Positions 28,633-38,684 are shown, counted from the stretch's first letter. The stretch: DNA of 64,000 nucleotides from Paenibacillus helianthi (GCF_001909055.1 NZ_LVWI01000039.1:54361-118360), one strand, 5' to 3'. Made by a program: numbers and translations. Notes: a model not told the origin generated them from the sequence alone.

Positions 28633-28953
28633 TCAAGAAATAACCAGGCAAAAATATGTCCTATTCTATAAGGACGGCATTGGTGACATCAGGAAATATA
28701 AGGATGGTTGATGTTATACACGTACATCCTTATGTAAATAAATAAGCAGGGCCAAAAGCCCCTTCTTCCCGGAAATATTGGACGGTTTCCAGGGGAGGAG
28801 GGGCTTTTGCTGTGCCAGGTCTTACTGGGCTGGACCGGAGACGGAGTCTATGGATACTTTATCAAGACCTTGTGCATAACAGAGTCCCTTGTAACGTCAT
28901 ACTAATCAAAGCTAGTATGGCTGCAGCCGAGGAGTGCTGCAAGCAAAAAGGGA
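28633..28953 (+). other. rnjB-tepA intergenic region
   Basis: Contains an inverted repeat ATAAGGATG / CATCCTTAT near 28699-28735 and a short TCCTATTCTATAAGGACGGC segment that resembles the core of the pnp-region hairpin repeats. The strong terminator is listed separately. A 60-codon frame at 28812-28994 has no support. Confidence 0.45.
28754..28810 (+). terminator. Strong intrinsic terminator after rnjB
   Basis: AAAAGCCCCTTCTTCCC (28754-28770) pairs with GGGGAGGAGGGGCTTTT (28792-28808); GGAAA and TTTCC extend the stem inwards. A-rich and T-rich flanks could make it work in both directions. Confidence 0.85.
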
Positions 28954-28965
28954 GTGCTGCGAACG

Positions 28966-29745
28966 ATGGAAATAACACCAGGTGTAAATGTTAGTGCAAA
29001 TGAGGAGATTCTCCCGGATGTGGTGAAACCGCAGACCAGTGAGTCAATACCTCCAGGAACAGCAGGAGTGGTGAAGGAACTGGGTCAGACTGTGGTTCCG
29101 ACCGGAGAACCGGACATCTTTTGCATGACTATAATCGGTCAGATTGAAGGGCATTTTGTCCTGCCTCCGCATAACAAGACCACTAAGTACGAGCATATCA
29201 TTCCGCAACTGGTAGCCGCTGAACAGAGCAAAACAGTGAAGGGGCTGCTGATTATCCTCAACACGGTCGGCGGCGATGTAGAGGCTGGACTTGCGATTGC
29301 AGAGATGATAGCTTCACTGTCGAAGCCTACGGTAACAGTGGTCATTGGCGGAGGTCACAGTATTGGGGTTCCAATTGCAGTAGCCTCCAGTTATTCCCTT
29401 ATTGCCGAGAGCGCGACGATGACGATCCATCCTATCCGTATGAATGGACTGGTTATCGGAGTGCCGCAGACCTTTGAGTATATGGAGCGGATGCAGGAGA
29501 GAATGGTGAGATTTGTAACCTCCCATTCAAGAATTTCTGAGCAGCAGTTCAAGGATCTGATGTTTAAAACCGGTGAACTGAACCGGGATATCGGTACTGC
29601 AGTCGGCGGCTACGATGCGGTCAAGTACGGACTGATGGATGAGGTGGGTGGAATCGGTGCGGCGTTGTCCCGCTTGAACGGAATGATTGCCGGAGATATT
29701 GCACAGTTGCCTGAACAAATCGTGCAAGGAGGGTTGACGCAATGA
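28966..29745 (+). CDS. tepA: TepA, ClpP-family serine protease-like protein
   Basis: ClpP-fold protein of 259 residues (translocation-enhancing protein, YmfB). Seen: [37 protein letters not shown] with the serine at the position of the ClpP nucleophile, and [11 protein letters not shown] with the histidine region. In B. subtilis TepA has been linked to protein export and to spore SASP degradation during outgrowth. I prefer the ATG at 28966, 11 bases after GGGAG; a GTG at 28954 is possible. Overlaps ylzJ by ATGA. Confidence 0.88.
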   Translation: MEITPGVNVSANEEILPDVVKPQTSESIPPGTAGVVKELGQTVVPTGEPDIFCMTIIGQIEGHFVLPPHNKTTKYEHIIPQLVAAEQSKTVKGLLIILNTVGGDVEAGLAIAEMIASLSKPTVTVVIGGGHSIGVPIAVASSYSLIAESATMTIHPIRMNGLVIGVPQTFEYMERMQERMVRFVTSHSRISEQQFKDLMFKTGELNRDIGTAVGGYDAVKYGLMDEVGGIGAALSRLNGMIAGDIAQLPEQIVQGGLTQ

Positions 29746-29957
29746 CCCTGTATACGGTTATTCCGATAGAGCAGGTATACGAAGGAGCAGTTAGCTTTGT
29801 ACTGCCGCTGGAGGAAGTCAGCATACAAGGCATGTTGATGCAGGTAGAGCCTATGGAACACGGACAGGCGCGTATCGTTAGACTGCTTGATTGCCCCCTT
29901 GAAAAGTATCTGGACCCGGCATTTTCGCCGGGAGCTATTATCCGCTGGAATCCATGA
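29742..29957 (+). CDS. ylzJ: YlzJ-like small protein
   Basis: A 71-residue protein in the position of B. subtilis ylzJ between tepA and spoIIIE. It begins [16 protein letters not shown] and contains [18 protein letters not shown]. No membrane segment or catalytic motif is visible; function is unknown. Its ATG overlaps the tepA stop (ATGA), with the ribosome site AAGGAGG inside tepA, so it is translationally coupled. Confidence 0.85.
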   Translation: MTLYTVIPIEQVYEGAVSFVLPLEEVSIQGMLMQVEPMEHGQARIVRLLDCPLEKYLDPAFSPGAIIRWNP

Positions 29958-30056
29958 AATTCTCTTTCCTGGGACTCTGTAGAAAGTAATGCGAACACTG
30001 TCCCAGAAAGATGCATTTTCTGACAAAAGAGAACATAGGTACGCCACGCCATTATA

Positions 30057-30065
30057 TGGTATAAT
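30057..30065 (+). promoter_or_regulatory. Candidate extended -10 promoter for spoIIIE
   Basis: TGGTATAAT is an extended -10 element; no good -35 is visible. A start near 30072 would leave a very short leader before the GTG at 30087. Confidence 0.42.
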
Positions 30066-30086
30066 ATTTTACCGGGGGTGGATGGT

Positions 30087-32744
30087 GTGGCTAAACGAAG
30101 AAAGAAAAAGAAAAAAGCACTGCTGGGCAGTGTTTTAAAATATGAAATCTACGGGATCATGCTGATTACAATATCCGTCATTGCATTATCCGGTGAAGCG
30201 GCAGTGGGACGCTCACTTTCCAATATGGCAGGATATTTATTCGGGAGATTCTATTTTGTGTTGCCGCTTGTCGGTATTTGTTATGGGTTAATGGTAATGA
30301 TTCACAGAAAGTGGCCTTCTACGTGGAACAGCCGTCATTCCGGCGTACTTCTGTTGGTACTTTCCTTGTGTCTGATGAGTACGATTTCAGCAATGCAACA
30401 GAAATTGGGTCCATTATCGATGCTGCATCCTGGAAATGTACTGGCACAGATACAGAATGATTTGTCGGGTTCGCTCTCATCTGGTGTAAGCGGCAGTGAT
30501 GTGTATATGTTGGGCAAGGACATTAGCGGTGGTTATCTTGGAGCACTAGAGTACGCAGCATTACTGTGGCTATTCGGCAATCTGGGAGCAAAACTGCTGA
30601 TGATTGTTATGATGGCCATCAGCTTCATGCTGATTACGAATCTCTCTTATGTTGAACTGTTCACACTTCTGAGAGTCCGGTTAGTTAGGCTGGTGGAAGA
30701 CATCCGCCAGAGAACGGCTAACCGCCCGGCAGCGGTTCCTGTGGCTGCCAGACCGGACAGAACAAGGAGGAGCGCTGTTCCTCAGCCTATCGAGGATGAA
30801 GATGAGGATGAGGATGAACGTCAGCTCCCTAACCGAAACCAGCCGCAGTTCCTCAGAAGAATCGGAGGCTGGTTCAGTGGTGGATCAAGAACGGGACCTT
30901 TACCCGACGAAGGGCAGTCTGAGGATTCTAACAATGGAGATGTGGTGCTGACTGGTACACATACGGACCCCATTCTGTCAGGCTTGCCTGCAGGAGATGT
31001 ATCCTATCTGGACGACGATGATGATTATCTGGGTGATGATGTTGAGCCGGCAACTCCAATTATTCGTGATTTCTTTGAACATATCCGGACTGAAGGTTTG
31101 AATGCGGAGGATCGTGAAGAGTGGAGTGAGTTCTCGCCAGCAGCGCGTAACGGAACGGTCAGGGAGGCCAATGCCAATTCACCAGCACCTTTACAAAGCA
31201 GCGTTGCGTCTGTGGAAGGCGCCTTGTCCGCAGAAGAACTGGCACTGGTTGAGTTGAATGGTCTGCTGGACTCCTCTGAGGGCGGAGAGCCTGTTCCGGT
31301 ACCGCTCCCGCCTCCGCCGAAGCCTTACAAGTTGCCTTCGTTCCGGCTTTTGGCCAAGCCTAACAACGGTGCCAAGGCTGGTGACCAGAACGATTACATG
31401 CAGACGGCCCGCAAGCTGGAAGCTACATTGGAGAGCTTTGGCGTAAGAGCGAAGGTGCTTGAGGTCGTAAGAGGACCAGCAGTTACACGGTATGAGATTC
31501 AACCGGATATTGGGGTCAAGGTTAGCCGTATAGTTAACCTGACCGATGACATTGCGCTTGCTCTAGCTGCCAAAGATATCCGAATGGAAGCACCGATTCC
31601 CGGCAAGTCAGCTATTGGGATTGAGGTGCCTAATCCCGAAGTGTCGATAGTAACGATGCGTGAGGTTATGGAAACCCAGATTTTCCAGGATGCTGAATCC
31701 AGATTGTCGATTGCCTTTGGACGTGATATTTCGGGCCAGACGATTGTAGGCAATTTAGCTAAGATGCCCCATTTGCTGGTAGCGGGGGCAACAGGTTCAG
31801 GGAAATCGGTCTGTATTAATGGTATTATCACCAGTATTCTGTATAAGGCTAAACCCAATGAAGTTAAGTTTCTGATGGTTGACCCTAAGATGGTTGAGCT
31901 AAATGTATATAACGGGATTCCTCATCTGCTCGCTCCTGTGGTCACAGATCCCAAACGTGCAAGTTTGGCCTTGAAAAAGATTGTAGTCGAAATGGAGAAA
32001 AGATATGAGTTGTTCTCCAAGTCGGGTACACGCAATGTGGAAGGCTACAATAATCTGATGAAAGATAACCCTGCAGCGGTATTGCCATACATTGTAGTGA
32101 TTGTGGACGAGCTTGCGGATCTAATGATGGTCGCGGCGAACGATGTGGAAGATGCGATCTGCCGTCTGGCGCAGATGGCACGTGCAGCGGGTATTCACTT
32201 GATTATTGCCACTCAGCGTCCATCAGTAGATGTCATCACAGGGCTTATCAAAGCTAACATTCCTTCCCGTATCGCGTTCGGTGTCTCCTCCAACGTGGAT
32301 TCACGTACCATTCTGGACATGCCGGGAGCAGAGAAGCTGCTGGGCCGGGGAGATATGCTCTTCCTGCCAATGGGTGCATCGAAGCCGATCCGCGTTCAAG
32401 GTGCTTTTATGAGTGACCAGGAAGTGGAGACTATTGTTCAGTATGTCAGCAGTCAGGGTGAAGCTAATTACGATGAATCAATTGTCCCTGAGGTAGATGA
32501 TACAGTGATGGGAGAGGATGAGCCGCAGGATGAATTGTATGAGCAAGCTGTTCAGATTGTGCTCGAAGCGAAGCAAGCCTCGGTATCGCTGCTCCAGCGG
32601 CGTATGCGTGTCGGCTATACACGGGCAGCACGATTAATTGATGCCATGGAAGCCAGGAGTGTAATCGGACCATACGAGGGCAGCAAGCCCCGAGAGGTAT
32701 TGATGTCAATGGAACAGTATCAGCACAACCGGATTAGTTCTTAG
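30087..32744 (+). CDS. spoIIIE: DNA translocase SpoIIIE/FtsK
   Basis: Membrane-anchored motor of 885 residues that pumps the chromosome into the forespore and clears DNA from division septa. Order: basic N-terminus ([10 protein letters not shown]), four membrane segments within residues 20-190, an acidic linker ([12 protein letters not shown]), alpha/beta motor domain with Walker A GATGSGKS at 567-574 and Walker [13 protein letters not shown], and a C-terminal winged-helix gamma domain ([20 protein letters not shown]) that reads DNA orientation sequences. I chose GTG 30087 after GGGGGTGGA, which gives the family N-terminus. Confidence 0.95.
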   Translation: MAKRRKKKKKALLGSVLKYEIYGIMLITISVIALSGEAAVGRSLSNMAGYLFGRFYFVLPLVGICYGLMVMIHRKWPSTWNSRHSGVLLLVLSLCLMSTISAMQQKLGPLSMLHPGNVLAQIQNDLSGSLSSGVSGSDVYMLGKDISGGYLGALEYAALLWLFGNLGAKLLMIVMMAISFMLITNLSYVELFTLLRVRLVRLVEDIRQRTANRPAAVPVAARPDRTRRSAVPQPIEDEDEDEDERQLPNRNQPQFLRRIGGWFSGGSRTGPLPDEGQSEDSNNGDVVLTGTHTDPILSGLPAGDVSYLDDDDDYLGDDVEPATPIIRDFFEHIRTEGLNAEDREEWSEFSPAARNGTVREANANSPAPLQSSVASVEGALSAEELALVELNGLLDSSEGGEPVPVPLPPPPKPYKLPSFRLLAKPNNGAKAGDQNDYMQTARKLEATLESFGVRAKVLEVVRGPAVTRYEIQPDIGVKVSRIVNLTDDIALALAAKDIRMEAPIPGKSAIGIEVPNPEVSIVTMREVMETQIFQDAESRLSIAFGRDISGQTIVGNLAKMPHLLVAGATGSGKSVCINGIITSILYKAKPNEVKFLMVDPKMVELNVYNGIPHLLAPVVTDPKRASLALKKIVVEMEKRYELFSKSGTRNVEGYNNLMKDNPAAVLPYIVVIVDELADLMMVAANDVEDAICRLAQMARAAGIHLIIATQRPSVDVITGLIKANIPSRIAFGVSSNVDSRTILDMPGAEKLLGRGDMLFLPMGASKPIRVQGAFMSDQEVETIVQYVSSQGEANYDESIVPEVDDTVMGEDEPQDELYEQAVQIVLEAKQASVSLLQRRMRVGYTRAARLIDAMEARSVIGPYEGSKPREVLMSMEQYQHNRISS

Positions 32745-32769
32745 ATCTTGTAAGTGGATTTCCTGGACG

Positions 32770-32808
32770 AAGCCTCTTCCTTAAATGGAAGGGGCTTGTT
32801 TTATTTTC
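32770..32808 (+). terminator. Intrinsic terminator after spoIIIE
   Basis: AAGCCTCTTCC (32770-32780) and GGAAGGGGCTT (32787-32797) form an 11-base stem with one G-U pair, followed by GTTTTATTTT. Confidence 0.82.
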
Positions 32809-32860
32809 TTTACTGTGAGAATCAAGGAAAGCAGTATCTTTATTGAAGATCTTTCTTAAT

Positions 32861-32890
32861 GCATAGGATGCCCTGCCAGTCGTCATAATA
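32861..32890 (+). promoter_or_regulatory. Sigma-G/F-type promoter for sleB
   Basis: GCATA (32861-32865), 18-base spacer and CATAATA (32884-32890) match the forespore sigma-G consensus (GHATR and CATNHTA) at every position. It ends 50 bases before the ATG of the SleB-type gene, whose Bacillus counterpart is forespore-expressed. Confidence 0.68.
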
Positions 32891-32939
32891 ACTTTAGCCA
32901 TCCATGCTGAACTTACAAGAGAAAGGTAGAGCGATCCCA

Positions 32940-33788
32940 ATGAAAAAGCACAAGCAGTGGATATTTGCCGTACTAACCCTTGCATTGGCAGCGGCTCCGT
33001 TTACAGGTTTACTTTATAAAACCAATGGAGCAGTTTACGCTAATCAGAATAATAACGCATCTGTAATGATGGAAAGCACTTTGTCTGAGAAAGAGGCATT
33101 GCCGGCATTCGGAACAGTTCCGCTTAGAGTGGGCTCTTCTGGACAAGATGTCTATGAACTGCAGGGAAGGTTGAAGCATCTTGGATACTATGACGGAGCC
33201 ATAGATAGTCAATTCGGGACAAAAACCATGAACGCAGTAACCTGGTTCCAATGGAAATTTGGCATAGAAGCAGACGGCATAGTCGGTGCAAAAACAAAGC
33301 TGAAGCTGTATAATGCCACCAAAGCCTGGAAGCCAACAGAAGCGTCAACGAGTACTGCCCAAAAGACCGGAACCAGTGAAAATACCGGCACTTCGAATTC
33401 AGCCGAGTTGACATCAGGGGATGCAATGGGCTTATCGGAGAATGATCTCAAGATTATGGCAAATGCGGTATATGGAGAATCGCGTGGCGAACCCTTTGAA
33501 GGACAGGTGGCCGTAGCTGCAGTCATCCTGAACCGTGTGAAATCACCAAACTTTCCAAAGACGCCTTCCGGTGTGATTTTTCAGCCGGGAGCCTTCACGG
33601 CGGTTGCGGATGGACAGATTTATCTAGAGCCTAATGAACAGGCACGCAAAGCCGTGCAGCAGGCACTTAACGGGTGGGACCCTTCGGGTGGCTGTATTTA
33701 TTACTTCAATCCGAAAACAGCTACTTCCAAATGGATTTGGTCCCGTCCGCAGGTAAAGACGATCGGCCAGCATATTTTCTGCATGTAG
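32940..33788 (+). CDS. sleB: SleB-type spore cortex-lytic enzyme
   Basis: Secreted hydrolase of 282 residues. Signal-type segment at residues 4-28 (WIFAVLTLALAAAPFTGLL), peptidoglycan-binding domain with GSSGQDVYELQGRLKHLGYY (about 62-125), a threonine/serine-rich linker, and a Hydrolase_2 catalytic domain from about 168 (MANAVYGESRGEPFEGQVAV, with the likely catalytic glutamate) ending in SKWIWSRPQVKTIGQHIF. This is the SleB/CwlJ lytic transglycosylase architecture used for germination. The promoter is of the forespore type. No ypeB partner follows. Whether it is true SleB or a paralogue cannot be decided here. Confidence 0.85.
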   Translation: MKKHKQWIFAVLTLALAAAPFTGLLYKTNGAVYANQNNNASVMMESTLSEKEALPAFGTVPLRVGSSGQDVYELQGRLKHLGYYDGAIDSQFGTKTMNAVTWFQWKFGIEADGIVGAKTKLKLYNATKAWKPTEASTSTAQKTGTSENTGTSNSAELTSGDAMGLSENDLKIMANAVYGESRGEPFEGQVAVAAVILNRVKSPNFPKTPSGVIFQPGAFTAVADGQIYLEPNEQARKAVQQALNGWDPSGGCIYYFNPKTATSKWIWSRPQVKTIGQHIFCM

Positions 33789-33836
33789 CCGTTAGGCAGC
33801 ATAATGTCGGGCCATTCCGTATAAAAAGGACCTATG

Positions 33837-33866
33837 AGCAACCGGTAACCTGCTTCCGGTTGCTTC
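33837..33866 (+). terminator. Hairpin after sleB
   Basis: AGCAACCGG (33837-33845) and CCGGTTGCT (33856-33864) form a perfect nine-base stem. The tail TCCTTACTTT is only a moderate U-run. Confidence 0.62.
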
Positions 33867-34003
33867 CTTACTTTGGAATGGTTTAGAATGGATAATACTT
33901 CATAAACTTGTTGTATAGAGAGTGAACTTAAGAATAGAGATTGCCAACATTATTAAGTTCAGCAATGTATAGCAGTTATTCCCGCCGCAAAGGAGTTTTG
34001 GAC

Positions 34004-35281
34004 TTGACAAATACTGGATTTCAACATGGCAGCGCTGCAGGAATGCGTATTCACGTGCTTCCAACCAAGGCGTTCAAGACATTCGCCATCTCGCTCTATG
34101 CCGGCATTCCGCTTGACGAAAGTACGGTTACAAAGACAGCGCTGGTACCTTTTGTGCTCCGAAGAGGTACTGCGAATTATCCTGAAACCACTCAGTTCCG
34201 TGAACGTCTGGAGGAACTGTACGGTGCCGGATTTGGCTTCGATATTTATAAAAGAGGGGATTATCAGATCGTCCAGTTTCGTATGGATACGATCAATGAT
34301 TCCTTCGTTCACAGCAAGGAAAGCCTGCTGGGAGAATCGTTCGCGTTTCTCGGAGATGTGCTGACGAAGCCTCTGCTCGAGGAAGGGAGCTTCCGTGCTT
34401 CTTATGTAGCCACTGAACGCGAAACTGTACGCAAGAAGCTGGAAGCCATCGTCAACGATAAAATCCGGTATGCGGCTGAGCGCTGTATTGAGGAAATGTG
34501 TCGCAAAGAACCCTACCGGCTTCACCCGCTGGGTCAAAGAGCTGATCTGGACAGCATTACCCCTGAATCCCTATATCAGTCCTATAATTCCTGGCTGGAG
34601 GGAGCCATTCTTGATCTGTACGTGGTAGGTGACACTACTCCAGAGGAAGTGGAAAAGCTGGTCAATCGTCATTTCGGCCGTGCTCATGGCGAGACTGCAG
34701 CGTATTCCTCCAACTTTACACCGGTATCGGTGACAGAGGTCCGCACTGTGGAAGAGAAGCTCGATGTCAATCAGGGCAAGTTAAATATGGGGCTCCGCAC
34801 CTCGATTACCTACAAGGACGACCGTTACGCTTCTGCACTTATGTATAACGGCATTCTGGGAGGCTACCCTCACTCCAAACTGTTTGTGAATGTGCGTGAG
34901 AAAGAGAGCCTGGCCTATTATGCATCCTCGCGCTACGACGGCCATAAGGGCATTGGAACTATTCAATCGGGGATAGAGACACAAAATTACGACAAAGCTG
35001 TAGAGATTATCCGTAAGCAGCTGGATGAACTGAAGACTGGGAATATCAGTGATCTGGAGCTAAGCCAGACCAAAGCCATGATCCGTAATCTGCTCTCTGA
35101 AATTCAGGATTCAGCGTTTGAGATGATTTCCTTTGACTTTAACCGCCAATTATCCGGAAAAGAACGCTCAGCCCAGGAGCTCATGGTCCAGGTGGACAAT
35201 ACGGGTATGGAAGATGTTAAGGCTGCGGCGGGCACCTTTGAACTGGATACGATCTATTTCCTGACAGGGAAGGAGGAATAG
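34004..35281 (+). CDS. ymfF: YmfF, M16-family peptidase-like protein lacking the zinc motif
   Basis: M16 fold protein of 425 residues, close to B. subtilis YmfF. Where active members have HxxEH, this one reads LVPFVLRRGTANYPETT, so the first histidines and glutamate are missing and it is probably not itself a protease. It is followed two bases later by ymfH, which has the motif, suggesting an active/inactive heterodimer as in other M16 pairs. I chose TTG 34004, eight bases after AAAGGAG; the frame opens further upstream but without family similarity. Confidence 0.85.
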   Translation: MTNTGFQHGSAAGMRIHVLPTKAFKTFAISLYAGIPLDESTVTKTALVPFVLRRGTANYPETTQFRERLEELYGAGFGFDIYKRGDYQIVQFRMDTINDSFVHSKESLLGESFAFLGDVLTKPLLEEGSFRASYVATERETVRKKLEAIVNDKIRYAAERCIEEMCRKEPYRLHPLGQRADLDSITPESLYQSYNSWLEGAILDLYVVGDTTPEEVEKLVNRHFGRAHGETAAYSSNFTPVSVTEVRTVEEKLDVNQGKLNMGLRTSITYKDDRYASALMYNGILGGYPHSKLFVNVREKESLAYYASSRYDGHKGIGTIQSGIETQNYDKAVEIIRKQLDELKTGNISDLELSQTKAMIRNLLSEIQDSAFEMISFDFNRQLSGKERSAQELMVQVDNTGMEDVKAAAGTFELDTIYFLTGKEE

Positions 35282-35283
35282 CG

Positions 35284-36564
35284 GTGGAAAAGATCCATTA
35301 CGAGAAACTTCAAGAAACGCTGTATCACGAGGTTATGGATAACGGACTGCAGGTGTATGTGCTGCCGAAGCCTGCTTTTCTCAAAACCTATGCCACCTTT
35401 GCAACCAAATACGGTTCTGTGGACAATCATTTTAAAGTGGCCGGAGGAGAAGAAACAACCGTTCCTGACGGCATAGCTCACTTTCTGGAGCATAAAATGT
35501 TTGAGGAGCCGGAAGGTGATATTTTTGCTACCTTTGCCTCCAATGGAGCTTCAGCGAATGCATTCACAAGCTTTGACCAGACGGTCTACTTGTTCTCTGC
35601 AACGGAAAACATTGAGACGAACCTCAGTACGCTTGTGGACTTCGTGCAGCATCCGTATTTCACTGATGAGAACGTGGAGAAGGAAAAAGGCATTATCGGC
35701 CAGGAAATCAACATGTATGCGGATAATCCGGACTGGCGTGTCTATTTCGGATTAATCGAAGCGATGTATGCCAAACATCCGGTCCATATTGATATCGCCG
35801 GTACCATCGAATCCATTGGTACCATTACCAAAGAAACGCTGTATACCTGTTACAATTCCTTTTACCACCCCAGCAATATGCTGTTATTTATTGTGGGCGG
35901 TGTCGATCCGGAGAAGGTGTTTGAGTTGATCCGTACCAATCAGAGCCGCAAAGATTACGGCAAGCAGGGTGAAATCGAAAGAATCTTCGAGGAAGAGCCG
36001 GCACAGGTGGCTACTAAAGTGAAGGAAAGCAAGCTTGCTGTGTCTATGCCCAAGATACTTTTTGGCTTCAAGGAGAAGGTGGAAGGCTTGTCAGGGGAAG
36101 AGGCGGTGCGCCATGATCTGACGACCAAACTGATGCTGGACCTGCTGCTGGGCAGCAGTACAGGGCTCTACCAGAAGCTGTATGACGAGGAGCTCATCTC
36201 TGACAGCTTCGGGCATGAATTCAACAGTTCCCCGCAATATGCATTCTCAGCTATCGGCGGAGATACCAAGGACCCCGATCTGCTGCTTGAGCGGATAAAG
36301 GATGAAATCAACCATGTCCTGGAGTCTGGCTATGCGGAGAAAGATTTCGAACGGGCCCGCAAAAAGAAAATCGGAGGCTATCTTCGTATGCTGAATTCAC
36401 CAGAGAGCATTGCTCACGAATTCACACGTTATCAGTTCCGCGGAGGAGATTTGTTTGAAGTGCTTCCGCTTTATGAATCGATTACACTTGAAGAAGTTAA
36501 CACTCGTCTGCGCTCGCATGTGGATTGGGAACAGCTCGCCGTATCGCTTGTGGTGAGTCCTTAA
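35284..36564 (+). CDS. ymfH: YmfH, M16-family zinc peptidase
   Basis: Active-type M16 peptidase of 426 residues. HFLEHKMFEEPEGDIFATF gives the inverted zinc motif near residue 63, with the third ligand in the downstream EKEKGIIGQEINMY segment. The C-terminal domain holds LLGSSTGLYQKLYDEELIS. GTG start, ribosome site GGAAGGAGG at the end of ymfF. Its stop overlaps the ymfI start by one base (TAATG). The substrate is not known. Confidence 0.88.
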   Translation: MEKIHYEKLQETLYHEVMDNGLQVYVLPKPAFLKTYATFATKYGSVDNHFKVAGGEETTVPDGIAHFLEHKMFEEPEGDIFATFASNGASANAFTSFDQTVYLFSATENIETNLSTLVDFVQHPYFTDENVEKEKGIIGQEINMYADNPDWRVYFGLIEAMYAKHPVHIDIAGTIESIGTITKETLYTCYNSFYHPSNMLLFIVGGVDPEKVFELIRTNQSRKDYGKQGEIERIFEEEPAQVATKVKESKLAVSMPKILFGFKEKVEGLSGEEAVRHDLTTKLMLDLLLGSSTGLYQKLYDEELISDSFGHEFNSSPQYAFSAIGGDTKDPDLLLERIKDEINHVLESGYAEKDFERARKKKIGGYLRMLNSPESIAHEFTRYQFRGGDLFEVLPLYESITLEEVNTRLRSHVDWEQLAVSLVVSP

Positions 36565-37331
36565 TGGCACTTTCGGGAGAGAACAGCAAGCCAATAGGGG
36601 AAATGACGGTACTCGTTACAGGAGGCAGCGGGGGAATCGGCGGTGCTATTGCCGAGCGTTTTGCATCTGTAGGCATGAACATTGTCATCCATTACATGAA
36701 CTCGCATGAAGCAGCAAATGATGTGGCCCGCCGCTGTATGGCGCATGGGGCCAAGGTATTAACAGTGGCTGCGGATATGAAAGACCGCAGCCAGTTAGTC
36801 CGCATGGCAGAAAGGCTGGAGAGCAGTGGGCTGCAGCCGGACATCCTCGTGAATAATGCCGGTAAGGCCCATTACGGGATGCTGGCAGACATCACTGAGG
36901 AAGAATGGGATGATATTATGGCGGTCAATCTCAAAGGCACCTTTCTGTGCAGTCAGATTTTTATGCCGTACATGGTGTCCCAACGCTATGGGCGGATTAT
37001 TAATGTATCCTCTGTCTGGGGGATTTCCGGTGCTTCCTGTGAAGTGGCTTACTCTGCCAGCAAAGGCGGGGTGAATGCCTTTACCAAAGCGCTTGCCAAG
37101 GAGCTGGCCCCTTCTGGAGTAACGGTCAATGCTGTAGCGCCAGGAGCTGTTCATACGGCAATGCTTTCCAATCTGCAGGAGGAAGAGCTGCGGATGCTTG
37201 AAGAGGAAATTCCTGCGGGCAGGCTTGCTTCGCCCGAAGAAATCTCCTCTTTGGTCTATTTTCTTGCGCTTCCTGAATCCGGGTATATCACGGGGCAGAT
37301 CATCAGTCCGAACGGCGGCTGGATTACCTGA
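36564..37331 (+). CDS. ymfI: YmfI, short-chain dehydrogenase/reductase
   Basis: SDR of 255 residues: nucleotide motif TGGSGGIGGAIAERF near residue 20, NNAGKAHYG, and the catalytic tyrosine and lysine in YSASKGGVNAF. In B. subtilis YmfI has been reported to reduce 5-aminopentanone to 5-aminopentanol on elongation factor P; orthology rests on the matching locus after ymfH. The ATG at 36564 shares one base with the ymfH stop. The longer frame from 36525 overlaps ymfH and lacks a ribosome site. Confidence 0.85.
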   Translation: MALSGENSKPIGEMTVLVTGGSGGIGGAIAERFASVGMNIVIHYMNSHEAANDVARRCMAHGAKVLTVAADMKDRSQLVRMAERLESSGLQPDILVNNAGKAHYGMLADITEEEWDDIMAVNLKGTFLCSQIFMPYMVSQRYGRIINVSSVWGISGASCEVAYSASKGGVNAFTKALAKELAPSGVTVNAVAPGAVHTAMLSNLQEEELRMLEEEIPAGRLASPEEISSLVYFLALPESGYITGQIISPNGGWIT

Positions 37332-37450
37332 TGTTTGATCATGAGGCTGCTTGGAGAAATGCTCCAGCATAAGAATATCCCCGCGGAGACATATTATAGC
37401 TGTTGCTTTTAAATCTCACGTAACCCAAAACAATTTGAGGAGGATTTAAG

Positions 37451-37711
37451 ATGTCAACAGACTCCGTAGTGAAAAACTTTGATACCTGGAAAAGCTTTCT
37501 GGGAGACCGGGTCATTCAGGCTGAAAAAATGGGGATGAGTGAAGAAACCATTTCCAAGCTGGCTTTTGAAATTGGGGAATTCCTCGATAAAAAAGTCGAT
37601 CCCGGCAACTACTCCAACCGGGCGATCAAAGAGCTGTGGGATGTCGGCAACGAGGATGAGAAGCATACCATTGCTTCTCTTATGGTCAAGCTGGCGAAGA
37701 AAAACGCATAG
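37451..37711 (+). CDS. ymfJ: YmfJ, DUF3243 protein
   Basis: Helical protein of 86 residues that fits the DUF3243 family: VVKNFDTWKSFLGDRV at the N-terminus and PGNYSNRAIKELWDVG in the second half. Function is not known. ATG after TTTGAGGAGGATTTAAG; own hairpin terminator follows, so the gene can be expressed as a unit. Same place as in B. subtilis between ymfI and ymfK. Confidence 0.88.
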   Translation: MSTDSVVKNFDTWKSFLGDRVIQAEKMGMSEETISKLAFEIGEFLDKKVDPGNYSNRAIKELWDVGNEDEKHTIASLMVKLAKKNA

Positions 37712-37721
37712 CTCACGGAAC

Positions 37722-37746
37722 AAGCTCCCCTCGCGGGAGCTTTTCT
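37722..37746 (+). terminator. Intrinsic terminator after ymfJ
   Basis: AAGCTCCC and GGGAGCTT pair around a CTCGC loop, followed by TTTTC. Confidence 0.72.
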
Positions 37747-37890
37747 GTAATTATTACAGCAGTGACCTTGCCTTTCAATTTTATTTTATATATCATTAAC
37801 ATGACCCGTGTTCAGAACACTTTGCCGAAGCCGGCTTTTTTTGACGTATGGCGCAAAGTTAAGGGAAAAGGAATCTATGAGGTGTAACAA

Positions 37891-38658
37891 GTGGAATATA
37901 AACAATGGTACATGGAGTATAAGATACATAAGAACAGACCTGGTCTGCTTGGTGATATCGCTTCAATGCTCGGAATGCTGGAGGTCAATATCCTGACCAT
38001 AAACGGGGTTGAAGGCAAGACCCGTGGTATGCTGCTGGAAACAAGTGACGATGAAAAAATCATGCTGATGGGCGAAATGCTCAAAAAGGTGGATAATATA
38101 ACGGTTACCGCTCTACGTTCCCCGCGGCTTGTAGACAAGCTGGCGGTGCGGCACGGACGCTATATTGACCGCGACTCCGATGACCGCAAGACGTTCCGTT
38201 TCACAAGAGACGAGCTCGGGCTGCTTGTTGATTTTCTCGGGGAACTGTTTAAAAGGGAAGGGAATCAGGTTATAGGTCTTCGGGGCATGCCGCGTGTCGG
38301 TAAGACAGAATCGATCATCGCCGGCAGTGTTTGCGCCATGAAGCGCTGGACATTTGTTTCTTCCACACTTTTGCGGCAGACGGTACGCAGCCAGCTTGCT
38401 GAGGACGAAATGAATCCCCATAACGTCTTCATCATTGACGGCATCGTCAGCACGATCCGCTCCAATGAGAAGCATTATAGCCTGCTCCAGAATGTGATGA
38501 GCATGCCAAGCACGAAGGTGATCGAGCACCCGGATATTTTTGTGCGGGAATCAGAATACAGCTATGATGATTTTGATATTATTATCGAGCTGCGTAATAA
38601 TCCGAACGAAGAGATATTGTACGACTCGTTCACGACGAGCTACAGTGATGATCTATAA
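37891..38658 (+). CDS. ymfK: YmfK, DUF3388 protein with ACT-like and P-loop regions
   Basis: A 255-residue protein of the DUF3388 family. The N-terminal 75 residues look like an ACT domain (YKIHKNRPGLLGDIASMLGM). The second half carries GMPRVGKTESII, which fits the Walker A pattern GxxxxGK[ST], and HNVFIIDGIVST, a Walker B-like strand. So it may be a nucleotide-binding regulator; the family's function is not established. GTG start, ribosome site ATGAGGTG. Precedes rodZ by 26 bases, as in B. subtilis. Confidence 0.85.
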   Translation: MEYKQWYMEYKIHKNRPGLLGDIASMLGMLEVNILTINGVEGKTRGMLLETSDDEKIMLMGEMLKKVDNITVTALRSPRLVDKLAVRHGRYIDRDSDDRKTFRFTRDELGLLVDFLGELFKREGNQVIGLRGMPRVGKTESIIAGSVCAMKRWTFVSSTLLRQTVRSQLAEDEMNPHNVFIIDGIVSTIRSNEKHYSLLQNVMSMPSTKVIEHPDIFVRESEYSYDDFDIIIELRNNPNEEILYDSFTTSYSDDL

Positions 38659-38684
38659 ACACACATAATTTAGGAGGTGATGGT

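Noticed and set aside
28812..28994. 60-codon frame before tepA
   Set aside because: No ribosome site and it overlaps the tepA start in a different frame.
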